This document shows, one piece after another, positions 43,501-52,119 of a DNA stretch of 64,000 bases (within the stretch, counting starts at the first letter, position 1; each line of letters begins with the position of its first letter). Source of the DNA: Lepidodermella squamata (taxonomy: Eukaryota; Gastrotricha); assembly GCA_047495785.1 (NCBI GenBank), contig JBLDXI010000007.1:3224001-3288000 (forward strand), given 5' to 3'. The notes beneath the pieces are model-generated. The model was not told where the DNA came from and ran no database searches. It worked only from the letters and a program-made list of their open reading frames with translations. Made by a program: the position numbers and the translations under genes.

Positions 43501-43871
43501 TTCAAATGGTCCTTGTTTTTTCATCATTCCTCTTCGAACCCGATATGCCGGATAGAGCAGCCTTCTCCGGGACGCTTATGCTGAGCCTCATTGTCATTCA
43601 ATCCGATATTATGCAAGATATACCCGAAACCTCAGAGTCAGTCATATTGGCTGAGTACATTTTGATCCTGTCCTGTCTAACAGGAGTAATTACGCTCTAC
43701 GAAGCAGCGATGCTCGCACTCACGTCGCGCTACTACGCGCTTCACACAGTGAAAATTCGTTTTGCCACCGGCTACATTTGTCTCGGTCGTGCTTTGGACC
43801 TGGAGGCGTTTCTCGTCAGCGTCCTTCTGTTCCTTTTAGCCAATGTTTACGCGGCGGTCGTTATATTCTGA
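40569..43871 (+). CDS. Cys-loop ion channel with two N-terminal lectin-like repeats and mucin-like linkers
   Basis: Seven exons: 40569-40626, 40676-40899, 40955-41087, 41136-42011, 42065-42300, 42353-42825, 42875-43871; every junction is GT-AG and in frame; 998 residues. After the signal peptide (MMKLSLVLCVAFFSRFNG) there are two homologous repeats of about 200 residues (roughly 60-271 and 348-562). Each has an NF..-initiated beta-rich core, then FNTSGNVRFKL or FNTSGIIEFRF, and ends FYLWSL or LYTWTL. Each is followed by a Ser/Thr-rich linker. From about 667 a full Cys-loop subunit follows: VQWVVNSCPADI, DVWVPGLRLAN, the loop C-SLKLRK-FPFD-SQR-C (13 residues), M1 YLVNSLVPSMIQMVLVF, M2, M3 and M4 ending the protein at AVVIF, with a short M3-M4 loop. 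The beta-sandwich/lectin reading of the repeats is inference. The architecture suggests a channel tethered to, or sensing, extracellular glycans. Confidence 0.83.
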
Positions 43872-44177
43872 ATTATGAATGATGCGTGGTACATCTATTA
43901 ACACCCCTAAAGTGATCAATACTTCATTTTTTTGTAATCATATGATTTCGTTTTGGGATACCCTGAAAAAAACCAACTTTTTTGCCTTATTTCTGTTGTT
44001 TTCGCTTTATTTATTGTTTTTGTTATTTCCGGATTATAATAACAAGTATATTACTGAGGCATGTGCCCGCGCACGTGTCGCACGTGTTCCGAGCTCGGAA
44101 AACGGCTCATTGCGCGCATCTTCGCTCATTCTCGGTAATTCCGCTTTTTGAGTGAGGTCGCTATTTTCCCACTAAAA
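43872..44177. other. Intergenic region
   Basis: About 300 bases between two plus-strand genes; an open frame here is short and hydrophobic but starts without context and is probably not a gene. Confidence 0.4.
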
Positions 44178-45086
44178 ATGATGTCATCGCGATTCATCTT
44201 AGCATCCCTATTATTCCATATTGCGGCTTGTTCCTACGACTCCGGTTTAAATAATGAAGTAACCTCGGGCTCAAGTTCCTCGATATCAACCAGCAACAAT
44301 CCAATCACCGATTACGCGTCGTATTTGCTTCAATTCTATTCAGAAGATCCAAATGTTGACTCTGAAAGACGCTGTCTCTCATCCATGGACGATGGCATTT
44401 CAATCGATGTCATCATCGACGTAGCCAACAGCCCTGATTTCGACGACGTTAATGGAATCAGCGTGAAAATGCCGAAAATGATGACTGACGACTTCTCAAA
44501 AGATGACACTGATGATGATGATTCAGCTACCAGCGCTTCTCAAGCTTTCTTCGACTCGATTCAACTATTTCTCGACTTACTACAGGTTGATATTGACCCT
44601 AGCCGCCTTTTCAGTGTTTTGATCGATAAGGGGCAGAAGTACTACATCACTGGCAAAACCCTAAATAGAACTAGACCTGTCAATGCGAGGGCAGATGCTG
44701 GTCCATGCTCCGCCCTGTCGAAGCCTAGCCGCCCTAATGACATTCAAATGACCTCGCTAGGTACTGTGACCAAACTAGCACTCCAGGCTCGTGACACTGG
44801 TCTCCCAATCGTCCTTCGCAACAGCAAGTCTTCAGTCACTGTTTACACTGTTGTGATAACCGATGGCTCTTCTGGATTGCCTGGGCTGTTCTTTTCACAG
44901 GACCGGTCTAAAACCACAATCATAGACATTGGAAAAAGGAGGTTCTCATCTCGAATGTCGTACAACGCGTTGATTCAGTATGCTAACGTAATTATGCTCG
45001 AACATCCTCAACAATTAATGGGCGCTGTCCCAACTGTTCGTTTCACCGCTTGTCGGATGATTCAAGCTTCAAGCGGAGCAAAATAA
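44178..45086 (+). CDS. Secreted VWA-domain-like protein
   Basis: Single exon, 302 residues. I choose the ATG at 44178 because it precedes a clear signal peptide, MMSSRFILASLLFHIAAC. After a Ser/Asn-rich stretch the chain has GISIDVIIDVANSPDFDD, SQAFFDSIQLFLDLL, FSVLIDKGQKYYITG and TVYTVVITDGSSG, the strand-helix order of a von Willebrand factor A domain (D-x-S region, amphipathic helix, then V-V-I-T-D-G). The metal-site motif DxSxS reads DVANS, so metal binding is doubtful. An Asp-rich acidic run (DDTDDDDS) sits in the middle. It is convergent with the class C receptor gene 100 bases downstream. A relic of its 3' end occurs near 48778-48858. Ligand and role unknown. Confidence 0.65.
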   Translation: MMSSRFILASLLFHIAACSYDSGLNNEVTSGSSSSISTSNNPITDYASYLLQFYSEDPNVDSERRCLSSMDDGISIDVIIDVANSPDFDDVNGISVKMPKMMTDDFSKDDTDDDDSATSASQAFFDSIQLFLDLLQVDIDPSRLFSVLIDKGQKYYITGKTLNRTRPVNARADAGPCSALSKPSRPNDIQMTSLGTVTKLALQARDTGLPIVLRNSKSSVTVYTVVITDGSSGLPGLFFSQDRSKTTIIDIGKRRFSSRMSYNALIQYANVIMLEHPQQLMGAVPTVRFTACRMIQASSGAK

Positions 45087-45187
45087 TAAATTAGATGAAA
45101 AGTTCAACAATTATGTTGGTGGTGGCCATTTTCTATCACTTGAAAAAATATATTTATTCCTGGAATTTCAATTGAATAAAACATTTT

Positions 45188-47617
45188 TTATTGAATAGAG
45201 GATAATCTGCCTCTGAAGGGTGTCAAGTTACTCGGAGAAATAAGAGCTGAATTTCTACTGGACGCTGGTATTGTGAGTTTGCTGGTAGCCGGTAGAAGTG
45301 ACGGTCGCATTTCTTGATGTTTCGTTGCCAAACCAGTCAAAAAGGAAATCGAGAACGATGTAATTGAATACAAAAGCAGAGCCACGGCCATAACCGTGCT
45401 TTGACTTGTTGATTTTCCATCGAAGCCGAGCAGCGCCAAAATTGTGCAAGAAAACAATCCCAGCGAGTTAATCTGAGCGTTTCTTATATAACCTAGCTCA
45501 GGAAGTATTGTTAGGACTCCTGGTATGGATGCTGTGTATCGGAGGGAGTAACTAAGAAATAAGCCACCAAGGATGAGAAACCCTTGAATCGCCCCAAGAA
45601 CTGACAACCAACTAGCTCGATTTAGAGATGAGCAAATTCCCTCGCTCAAAAACACGACAGTATCATTCTCCGGCTCGTATTTAGGCGGGAGGCTTCGCAA
45701 CAAGAAATCGAAAGGATCAGTCGCAAACCAAGCTGTGAGAAGCACTAAATTAGCTAGGATGAATGCCATCGTCATCCAAACTGCGTATCTGTCATTCCGA
45801 TTTGCAATTCTCGATGGATAAACATTCTTCAGCAAGTTTATATGCGAAAGTGAAGAATTTCGAGGAATATTTGTAGGGCCGGGCGTTGAAACCGCTATTT
45901 TACCATGCAGCTCTCGCCGAATCAGTCCTGTCCGAAAGAAATTCACTCCGTTAATAACACTCAGAGAGACCGTTGCCATTGCAATCGAAATATAGCATGC
46001 TATCGTATTAAGATAACTCCCAACGTCATCTGCAGCCATACCTAGGGCAAACGTGATAGACGTTACGTTGAGCAGGGCACATCCAATAAAAATTGTTATT
46101 TGGCAATATTTCGAATTAGGCTCTATTTTCGAACGGAAAGCAATAATTGCCGAGATAGTTTGACAGACGGTTATTACTATCGATAGGACGCAAGTTGTGA
46201 TTAAAACAGCATCGTGCACGTCATGCGTGATATTTCGGAAGCGAGGAAAGGAATTAGGCGCGACGCTCCCTCCCTGCCAATCCATCGATTTCAACTGAAC
46301 CAGCGTCCATTCTTCGTAATTAGACACGTTCACCCCATTCAAGATTTTGAAGTGATACTCGAGCTTATTGTTCCATTTTGCGACAAAAATTGGGTAACCA
46401 TCCATTTCAAGACGTTTCGACCACGCTTCATAGCCGTAGCGAAGGCTCCAGAAGTCTGTTGTAGCTATCGTGTGGTTAATTAACTGCCTGATTCGCTTCT
46501 TATCCCATTTATAATCAGCTAAAGTGAGATTACGTTGATTCAGCAGCGTTTCAGATCTATGCAAGACCAAAATAGCTTCCATCATTACGTCATGACACTG
46601 ATGCCGCCGCGGGAAGTCAGCAATATCGTTGAATTTGCCTTCCGTGTAATTTTGAAACATGACCTCAAATCGATCGTTATTATACCCTAGAGACGTAACA
46701 CTATTGTTTTCGACAAAAGTTGGCATCGGGCCGAGATAAATTGTATACTTCAATTGTTCCAGTAATACCTCCCGGGTACATTGGCGTTTCGAATCTAGGA
46801 TAACAGGAAGAGAGTAAGGATCTTCAAAGGCAGCAGTCAGGGCGATGAAAGCGTATTTCGACCCTGTGATCCCATTTCGATAAGCAGCACAAAGCAGGTC
46901 AACCAAAGCCTCCCAATGGCTGAAATCAGCAATGATAATTCGGTTGTAACTCTCTCGCAAGCTGATCATATCTTCGTCCTCGATCTCGCCATCGATAACT
47001 TCAGCCCAGCTGACGTTAATCCCAACGTCATCACTTAGTTCGAGAAATGACCTTGCGTTATAAAAATCATAAGGTTCGCTTGAGCTGATAACAGCTGCGT
47101 GGGACCAATTAGCGACCTGTTTCATGAATTTCACCCTAGCAGCGATGACATTCTCCGCTGGAGCTTGGAGTCTGTATAGATAGGAATAGTATTTCCTTTT
47201 TGAGGTAAAAACTTCGGAATCACAGCCAATAGTAACAGAGACCATGTCAAGTGGTGTCAACATCGCTGCGTATGATTCACAGCCAACTGAAGAAATCGGG
47301 CCGATTGTTACTGGCGATTGGAGTTCGTTGGTCTCTTGCTCAAAATAACGAGCAAACTCCGTGAGTTTTCGAGGAGAATTACTTCCATCGAGAGCTTCGT
47401 CCTCTAATTTCAGTTTGATGGAATAAGTTTGAAGCAAGTCTTGCCGGGAGTTGACAAGGTCTACGACGAACTGCATCGCAGCAGCGCAAGTTTGACCATT
47501 CTCCGGCTCGCTTCCAGTGAAGGGCACCAGTGCCATCATTACAAGGCTTTTCTGCTTCTCTGAATACCCAGTTCCTAACAATATTAAGCTCGGCAATATT
47601 GCCAGAATACGAAACAT
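45188..47617 (-). CDS. Class C GPCR, GABA-B-like, tandem copy A (intronless)
   Basis: Single open frame of 809 residues: signal peptide MFRILAILPSLILLGTGYS; Venus-flytrap domain (VMMALVPFTGSEPENGQTCA ... TIGPISSVGC) to about residue 430; WQGGSVAPNSFPRF linker; seven hydrophobic segments from DAVLITTCVLSIVITVCQTI onward; and a short Ser-rich tail. It is close to 90% or more identical to copy B at 52120-54546. The central part is almost identical while both ends have diverged, suggesting gene conversion. Conserved N-glycosylation sites (NWS, NVS, NYT) support surface exposure. Ligand unknown; lack of a Cys-rich domain fits GABA-B-type receptors. Confidence 0.85.
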   Translation of the reverse strand: MFRILAILPSLILLGTGYSEKQKSLVMMALVPFTGSEPENGQTCAAAMQFVVDLVNSRQDLLQTYSIKLKLEDEALDGSNSPRKLTEFARYFEQETNELQSPVTIGPISSVGCESYAAMLTPLDMVSVTIGCDSEVFTSKRKYYSYLYRLQAPAENVIAARVKFMKQVANWSHAAVISSSEPYDFYNARSFLELSDDVGINVSWAEVIDGEIEDEDMISLRESYNRIIIADFSHWEALVDLLCAAYRNGITGSKYAFIALTAAFEDPYSLPVILDSKRQCTREVLLEQLKYTIYLGPMPTFVENNSVTSLGYNNDRFEVMFQNYTEGKFNDIADFPRRHQCHDVMMEAILVLHRSETLLNQRNLTLADYKWDKKRIRQLINHTIATTDFWSLRYGYEAWSKRLEMDGYPIFVAKWNNKLEYHFKILNGVNVSNYEEWTLVQLKSMDWQGGSVAPNSFPRFRNITHDVHDAVLITTCVLSIVITVCQTISAIIAFRSKIEPNSKYCQITIFIGCALLNVTSITFALGMAADDVGSYLNTIACYISIAMATVSLSVINGVNFFRTGLIRRELHGKIAVSTPGPTNIPRNSSLSHINLLKNVYPSRIANRNDRYAVWMTMAFILANLVLLTAWFATDPFDFLLRSLPPKYEPENDTVVFLSEGICSSLNRASWLSVLGAIQGFLILGGLFLSYSLRYTASIPGVLTILPELGYIRNAQINSLGLFSCTILALLGFDGKSTSQSTVMAVALLLYSITSFSISFLTGLATKHQEMRPSLLPATSKLTIPASSRNSALISPSNLTPFRGRLSSIQ

Positions 47618-47864
47618 GACGATATATCACAATTTCTTAATGTGCTTCGTAAATAGACTCATTTTTTATAGCTTTTACTGCATTCCTCGCTACCGGATGA
47701 GGATGCACATTTAGCTAAGATCGATTCAAATGAGGGTTTCAAATTACAGGTCACGCGCAACTACGCAGCTCAAAAATAACGTCAACCCAAACAAAAGTGT
47801 CAGTTTAGTTTGTCAATATCCCAATATCTGTATGAAGCCGACAGGCCGATATTTAGGTCGTCCT

Positions 47865-48019
47865 GCTTAACTGTCGGGCTGAACTATTGCGCTGATAGGG
47901 CTCGCCCTCTTCCATAGGCTCTTCATCCAGAGGTGGCAAATGCTCCTATTGTGGCGCTTGGATCGGTTCCGGAAGTACGCCTTTAGAGATTGGTCTCATA
48001 GCTAATCTCAGTCTGAGGA
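47865..48019 (-). pseudogene. Truncated relic of the K2P channel C-terminal tail
   Basis: This stretch matches the 3' end of the K2P channel gene at 54781-54960, at the same distance upstream of receptor copy A as the real gene is of copy B. It encodes LRLAMRPISKGVLPEPIQAPQ, then an in-frame TAG, then EHLPPLDEEP and SARQLSRTT. Homology ends near 48019. It was carried along when the receptor was tandemly duplicated and has no upstream exons. Confidence 0.85.
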
Positions 48020-48777
48020 ACGAAGTAAGTAGTTCTAACAATTTAAAACAAAAGCGCTTGCAATCACGTTTTGCCTTCATTATAATTTCATGACCGGAAT
48101 TGCTCTAAATTCTGAACCGTGCGATTTTGCCTGGCGCGCTGCTAGTCAGGCTAGTCACGAACCCGATGTATATTTCTGCGAAATAAGGTACTGTGAGTAA
48201 TTAGGGCTGAATTATCGCGCTGGCTAAAATTTCGAATGCGGAAATGTCGTCTTTGAAATAAAAATGTTGGGTTAAAACGTCGCTCGCTGAATTGTCGCTT
48301 TTCTTTATTCAAAAATGGGCTCTTATTTCGCGAGCTGAAATGTCATACGACCACCCTATCACATAAATTTCCAGACATGAAGAACAAAGTCTTACCCGTC
48401 GGATTAGTACCGGAAAGCGCTTTTAGGAAGTAAACAAAATGGCACATCGCGGTTTTTTCAATTCGACAGCCAAAGAAGAAGACTAAGCAATTTTATCAGG
48501 ACAAAGTGTACAATTTGTCTCGACACAACTGGGCTCGCTGATCGGGGTTTGGCCGGTAAGATGAACCATGATTTGATTGATGCAACTTTATGGCTCAATA
48601 AATCACAATAATATAACGTGTCCAGCCCGCTGAATTTCCCGAAGAAATATCCCTAGCAAAATAAACGATCATTTCAAACATCCCATATCGGCACGAAAAA
48701 GCTGAAATTAATTAGCTGAAAAACGAAAAAAAACAGCGTTTTAAACTATTTTGGTCTTGAATAGAAGATGTTAAAAC
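48020..48777. other. Duplication junction filler
   Basis: About 760 bases between the K2P relic and the relic of the VWA gene. It has scattered TGTCGCT/AATGTCG words resembling the minisatellite near 6345-6545 in reverse, but no coding sequence was recognised. Confidence 0.4.
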
Positions 48778-48858
48778 GTTTTTTAGCGTGTCGTATGATT
48801 CAAGCTTCAACTGAAAACATCATTACAATTCTTGACGGTTGATGGTGGAATGGCTTCT
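48778..48858 (+). pseudogene. Relic of the 3' end of the VWA-like gene
   Basis: TGATTCAAGCTTCAA and the following sequence align with the last codons and 3' UTR of the VWA-like gene (45055-45140). The homology is interrupted at ATGGCTTCT by a retrotransposon and resumes after it at 52064. It marks the left edge of the duplicated block. Confidence 0.6.
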
Positions 48859-51800
48859 AATGACTAAATGAATAGTAGTATCAGTATAGTTCCCTAGCGG
48901 GGCGCACTGCCTCCTCGCATGCTCTTCTCCACTGGTCCCGGTCCCTGTCCAAGACCTGAGCCGATGCCCAGCTCAGCCCCATGCTGCGCAGGTCATTTTC
49001 AATGGTGGCCCGCCATGTAGTTTTTGGCCGCCGGCTGCCCTGTGGCGTCCACCGAAGGGCAAATCGGGGAGTGCGCCTGTCATCCATTCGCAGCACACCA
49101 TGCCCCATTCAGCGAAGTCGACGGAGTCTGATCTCGTCCGATAAAGGGCGACATTTGCAAATGCGATGGAGCTCCGCATTCGAAACGATCATCGGCCAGA
49201 AGATGCCTTAGATTCGTCGTCGGCATCTGTCCCCCAACTCCCGCCAGCACTCCGAGCCACATAACAAGACGGCTTTGGCAGTGGAATTGTAGATTCGCAC
49301 CTTCGTCTGAAGACCGCTTTCAGCATTTTTCAGACGAGAGGCGATGCCCGCATGAGCTCATTCAAGGCGGATGATACTGCCAAGGTACGGAAACGCTTCT
49401 ACGTCTTCAAGCACCTGATTGTTGATGCTGATCTGCTTCTTGTCGGTTGTCGCGATGAGCATGACCTTAGTCTTAGCGATGTTGATTTCGAGACCGATCG
49501 TTGCCGCGATTTTTTGCAGCCTCGTCGTCTTCGCCTGCAGATGTTGGGCGCAGGTTGCCAGCAGTCGTCGGCAGATCGTCGGCGAAGTCTAGGTCCTGGA
49601 GCTGCGTAAACATCATCCACCTGATCCCGTCATGCTGATCTTTGGTGACCGCACGCATCACGAAATCAATCGCGACGCAAAACAAGATCAGTGACAGGAT
49701 GCAGCCCTGCCTAACACCAAAATTGACTGAAAAACTCCAGCCTCCATCAGTACTCTGCATTCAAAGCCAGAGTAAAACATGGCAATGAGTCGAACAATTT
49801 TGTCGAACAATGCCGTAATGACAGAGGATTCTCCACAAGGTTTCGCGGTGAACGCTATCGAACGCCTTTTTGAAGTCGACGAATTTGATGAGCGCCGGCG
49901 AGTTCCATTGAAGGCATTGCTCCACGACGTTCCGCAGGGCAAATATTTGGTCTATACACCCACGAAGCGAGCGGAAGCCAGCCTGTTCTTCGCGCAACAG
50001 CTTATCCACCTCGTCCCGTATGAACTGACAAAACACCTTGCTGGGAATAGAAAGAAGGGTGATACCATGCCAGTTGTCGCAGCTGGTCAGGTCGCCTTTG
50101 TTCGGGATTCTAACAATCAAACCTAAACTAAACTTTATTGGCTTGCAATTATCATAGGCATGATTGTAGCACATCACAGAGGCATACTTATCACAGATCA
50201 CAGACACTCAAGTGTTATTCTAGTGGCTATTGCTGACCGAAGGCAGAGGATGTCGGGTTGCCGCACCGTATAGGGTGTGAATCAGAGGGTGTGATGTCGC
50301 AGATCAACAGGTATTGCTGTCCGTGTCGGCGTCCATCTTTTGCACCATAGAACTTATGCACCGTGCGACACGAGAGTACTGTATGGGCAAGTCATGCCGA
50401 TAGATACAGACTTAACTTTTATGAATATAGATAGCTCAAGTCACGATCTTTGCAACAGTGCCAAATTCAAAATTTTATGACTTTGCTGTGATTTTACTTT
50501 GAATTTTACACAGAAATTGCCATTTTTGAAGAAATAAAAAATGGCAAAAAATTATTCAATGAGTCATGAATATTCTCTCGTATTTTTTTCTGAATAAATC
50601 AGCGTAAATAATTCGGTTCTATTTTTAGAAATTTTTGCTCATTCTGTCAGAAACATCAATTTAGCTAAGTAAATTTAGCTCCCAGCAGGTCATGGTTTAT
50701 ACCGTTACAAAGGTCCTCTCATGTAGAATTCGGCTATGTAAAATTAAATGCGATCCGAAATAAAGGTGAGGTGTGATACGGTACCAACGGGACGAGACTT
50801 CGATTCTTCCCAATGTAATGGGCGCATGCGTAAAAAAGGTTCTCATAAAACGTCATTTTGCGATTTTTTTCTCGCGATTTTTGAACGACTTTACGATCAC
50901 GATTCTTCGGACGGTTTTTTGCGTCCAGCAGGATTTTAATGGAGAGATGCTAGCAGTGTCGAGTCCATACAGTATTAGTCCCAAGTTTCAAGCGCGCTGG
51001 CTGTTGTATCAACATCTGCCTTGAGAATTTCGGCCGTGATCGCATCGCATCCGGGAGCTTTCCAGTTTTTCATTGCCAGAATAGCATCCTTGATCTCGCT
51101 AGGAGTTGGGGGTGGTCCGGTCCAGATTTCAAGATCGACTCCTCTGGGCGATGGCTGAGCTTTGATCTCCGGCTCCGGCATGTTGAGCACTCCGTTGAAA
51201 TGCACGACCCACCTTGCCATCTGCTCCCGCTCGGTTATCAGCAACTTGCCTTCTTTTTTTCTGATGTGTGCCGTACAACCGCCCCGCTTTTCGCCTCCAA
51301 GAAGCTTGACGACTTTGTACAGCTTTCTGAGGTCGTTCTTCGCACTTGCTTCTTCCGCTTCTTTCGCTAGCCCGATCACGAACTCACGTTTGTCGTGCCG
51401 AGCGCTTCTCTTAACCTGACTGCAAACATGTTCGTAAGCGGTCTGAGCTTGCTCGGCACGAGTCGAGGTCTTGAGTCGTTCAACTTGCAGACGTGCCCTA
51501 TTAGCGCCCATGTTTAATCGTAGATCCAGGGCTTCTTCACATTCTTCCTCCAGCCCAGGACCACCCCAGCAGATTTCGTGAAGGCTCCCTTAACGAGACG
51601 CGCCACTTCTCTTCCACACCGCCGGCCGTGTTGAGCACGCGGGTCGCCAGTCCGTCAGCTAGACTCCGCGAGAAATTTGCCCGTACTCCAGGATCTTTCA
51701 ACTTGTCAGCGTCGATTATCTTTGTGCAGGGTGTGCAGAAATATTTCAAACGATTCAATTATTTACTTAATTCCAAAACGTCACAGATCTATCTAATATC

Positions 51801-52063
51801 GATGTTAGGTATTTATGATAAATCCCTGAATGGTTCTAAGCCATTGCATGAAGAACATTTACCCTTTGTTCTTGCTTAGTGGTTAGGTTCCAGGATTCAC
51901 AGGCGTAGGAATTACCACACAAAACTTTAACACTTTCAATTTTGTTGCTAGGCTTACTGTTACGCTTACTGTTTTCTGTTACACATCAACTTGTTAAGTG
52001 CACCTAAACAGCTGCCAGCTTTCGTTAGGCGAACTTTGATTTCCTCGTCCATTTTACCGTCTG
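48859..52063 (-). mobile_element. Degenerate non-LTR retrotransposon (LINE)
   Basis: The interval is flanked by the 9-mer ATGGCTTCT at 48850-48858 and 52064-52072, consistent with a target-site duplication. Reading the minus strand: a linker region (GLATRVLNTAGGVEEKW, 51540-51760; KAPGCDAITAEILKAD, 50975-51511), reverse transcriptase blocks (NWHGITLLSIPSKV, EEQAGFRSLRGCIDQIF, KFVDFKKAFDSVHR, GVRQGCILSLILFC and FADD, about 49470-50130), and a C-terminal part (RPKTTWRATIENDLRSMG, 48881-49262). The catalytic FADD is present but the frame is broken many times, so the copy is dead. The end nearest 52063 encodes a piece resembling a LINE C-terminus (YACESWNLTTKQEQRVN), so the insert may be composite. 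No endonuclease domain is seen. Confidence 0.75.
50127..50984. other. Foreign segment interrupting the LINE reverse transcriptase
   Basis: Reverse transcriptase homology stops at ASALETW (near 50985) and resumes at GLIVRIPNKGD (near 50126), skipping about 20 residues of the family sequence. The 0.86 kb between is AT-rich, non-coding and unrelated to the element. No inverted repeats or target duplication were found at its ends. Confidence 0.5.
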
Positions 52064-52119
52064 ATGGCTTCTGAATTCAACAATAAAGCATATTTATTTC
52101 TCGAATTTCAAGTAAATTC

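Noticed and set aside
43879-44151. Hydrophobic plus-strand frame ahead of the VWA-like gene
   Set aside because: The hydrophobic run comes from T-rich DNA; no conserved features, and it sits in the expected promoter.
49352-50126. Plus-strand open frames opposite the retrotransposon
   Set aside because: They are antisense shadows of the reverse transcriptase reading frames.
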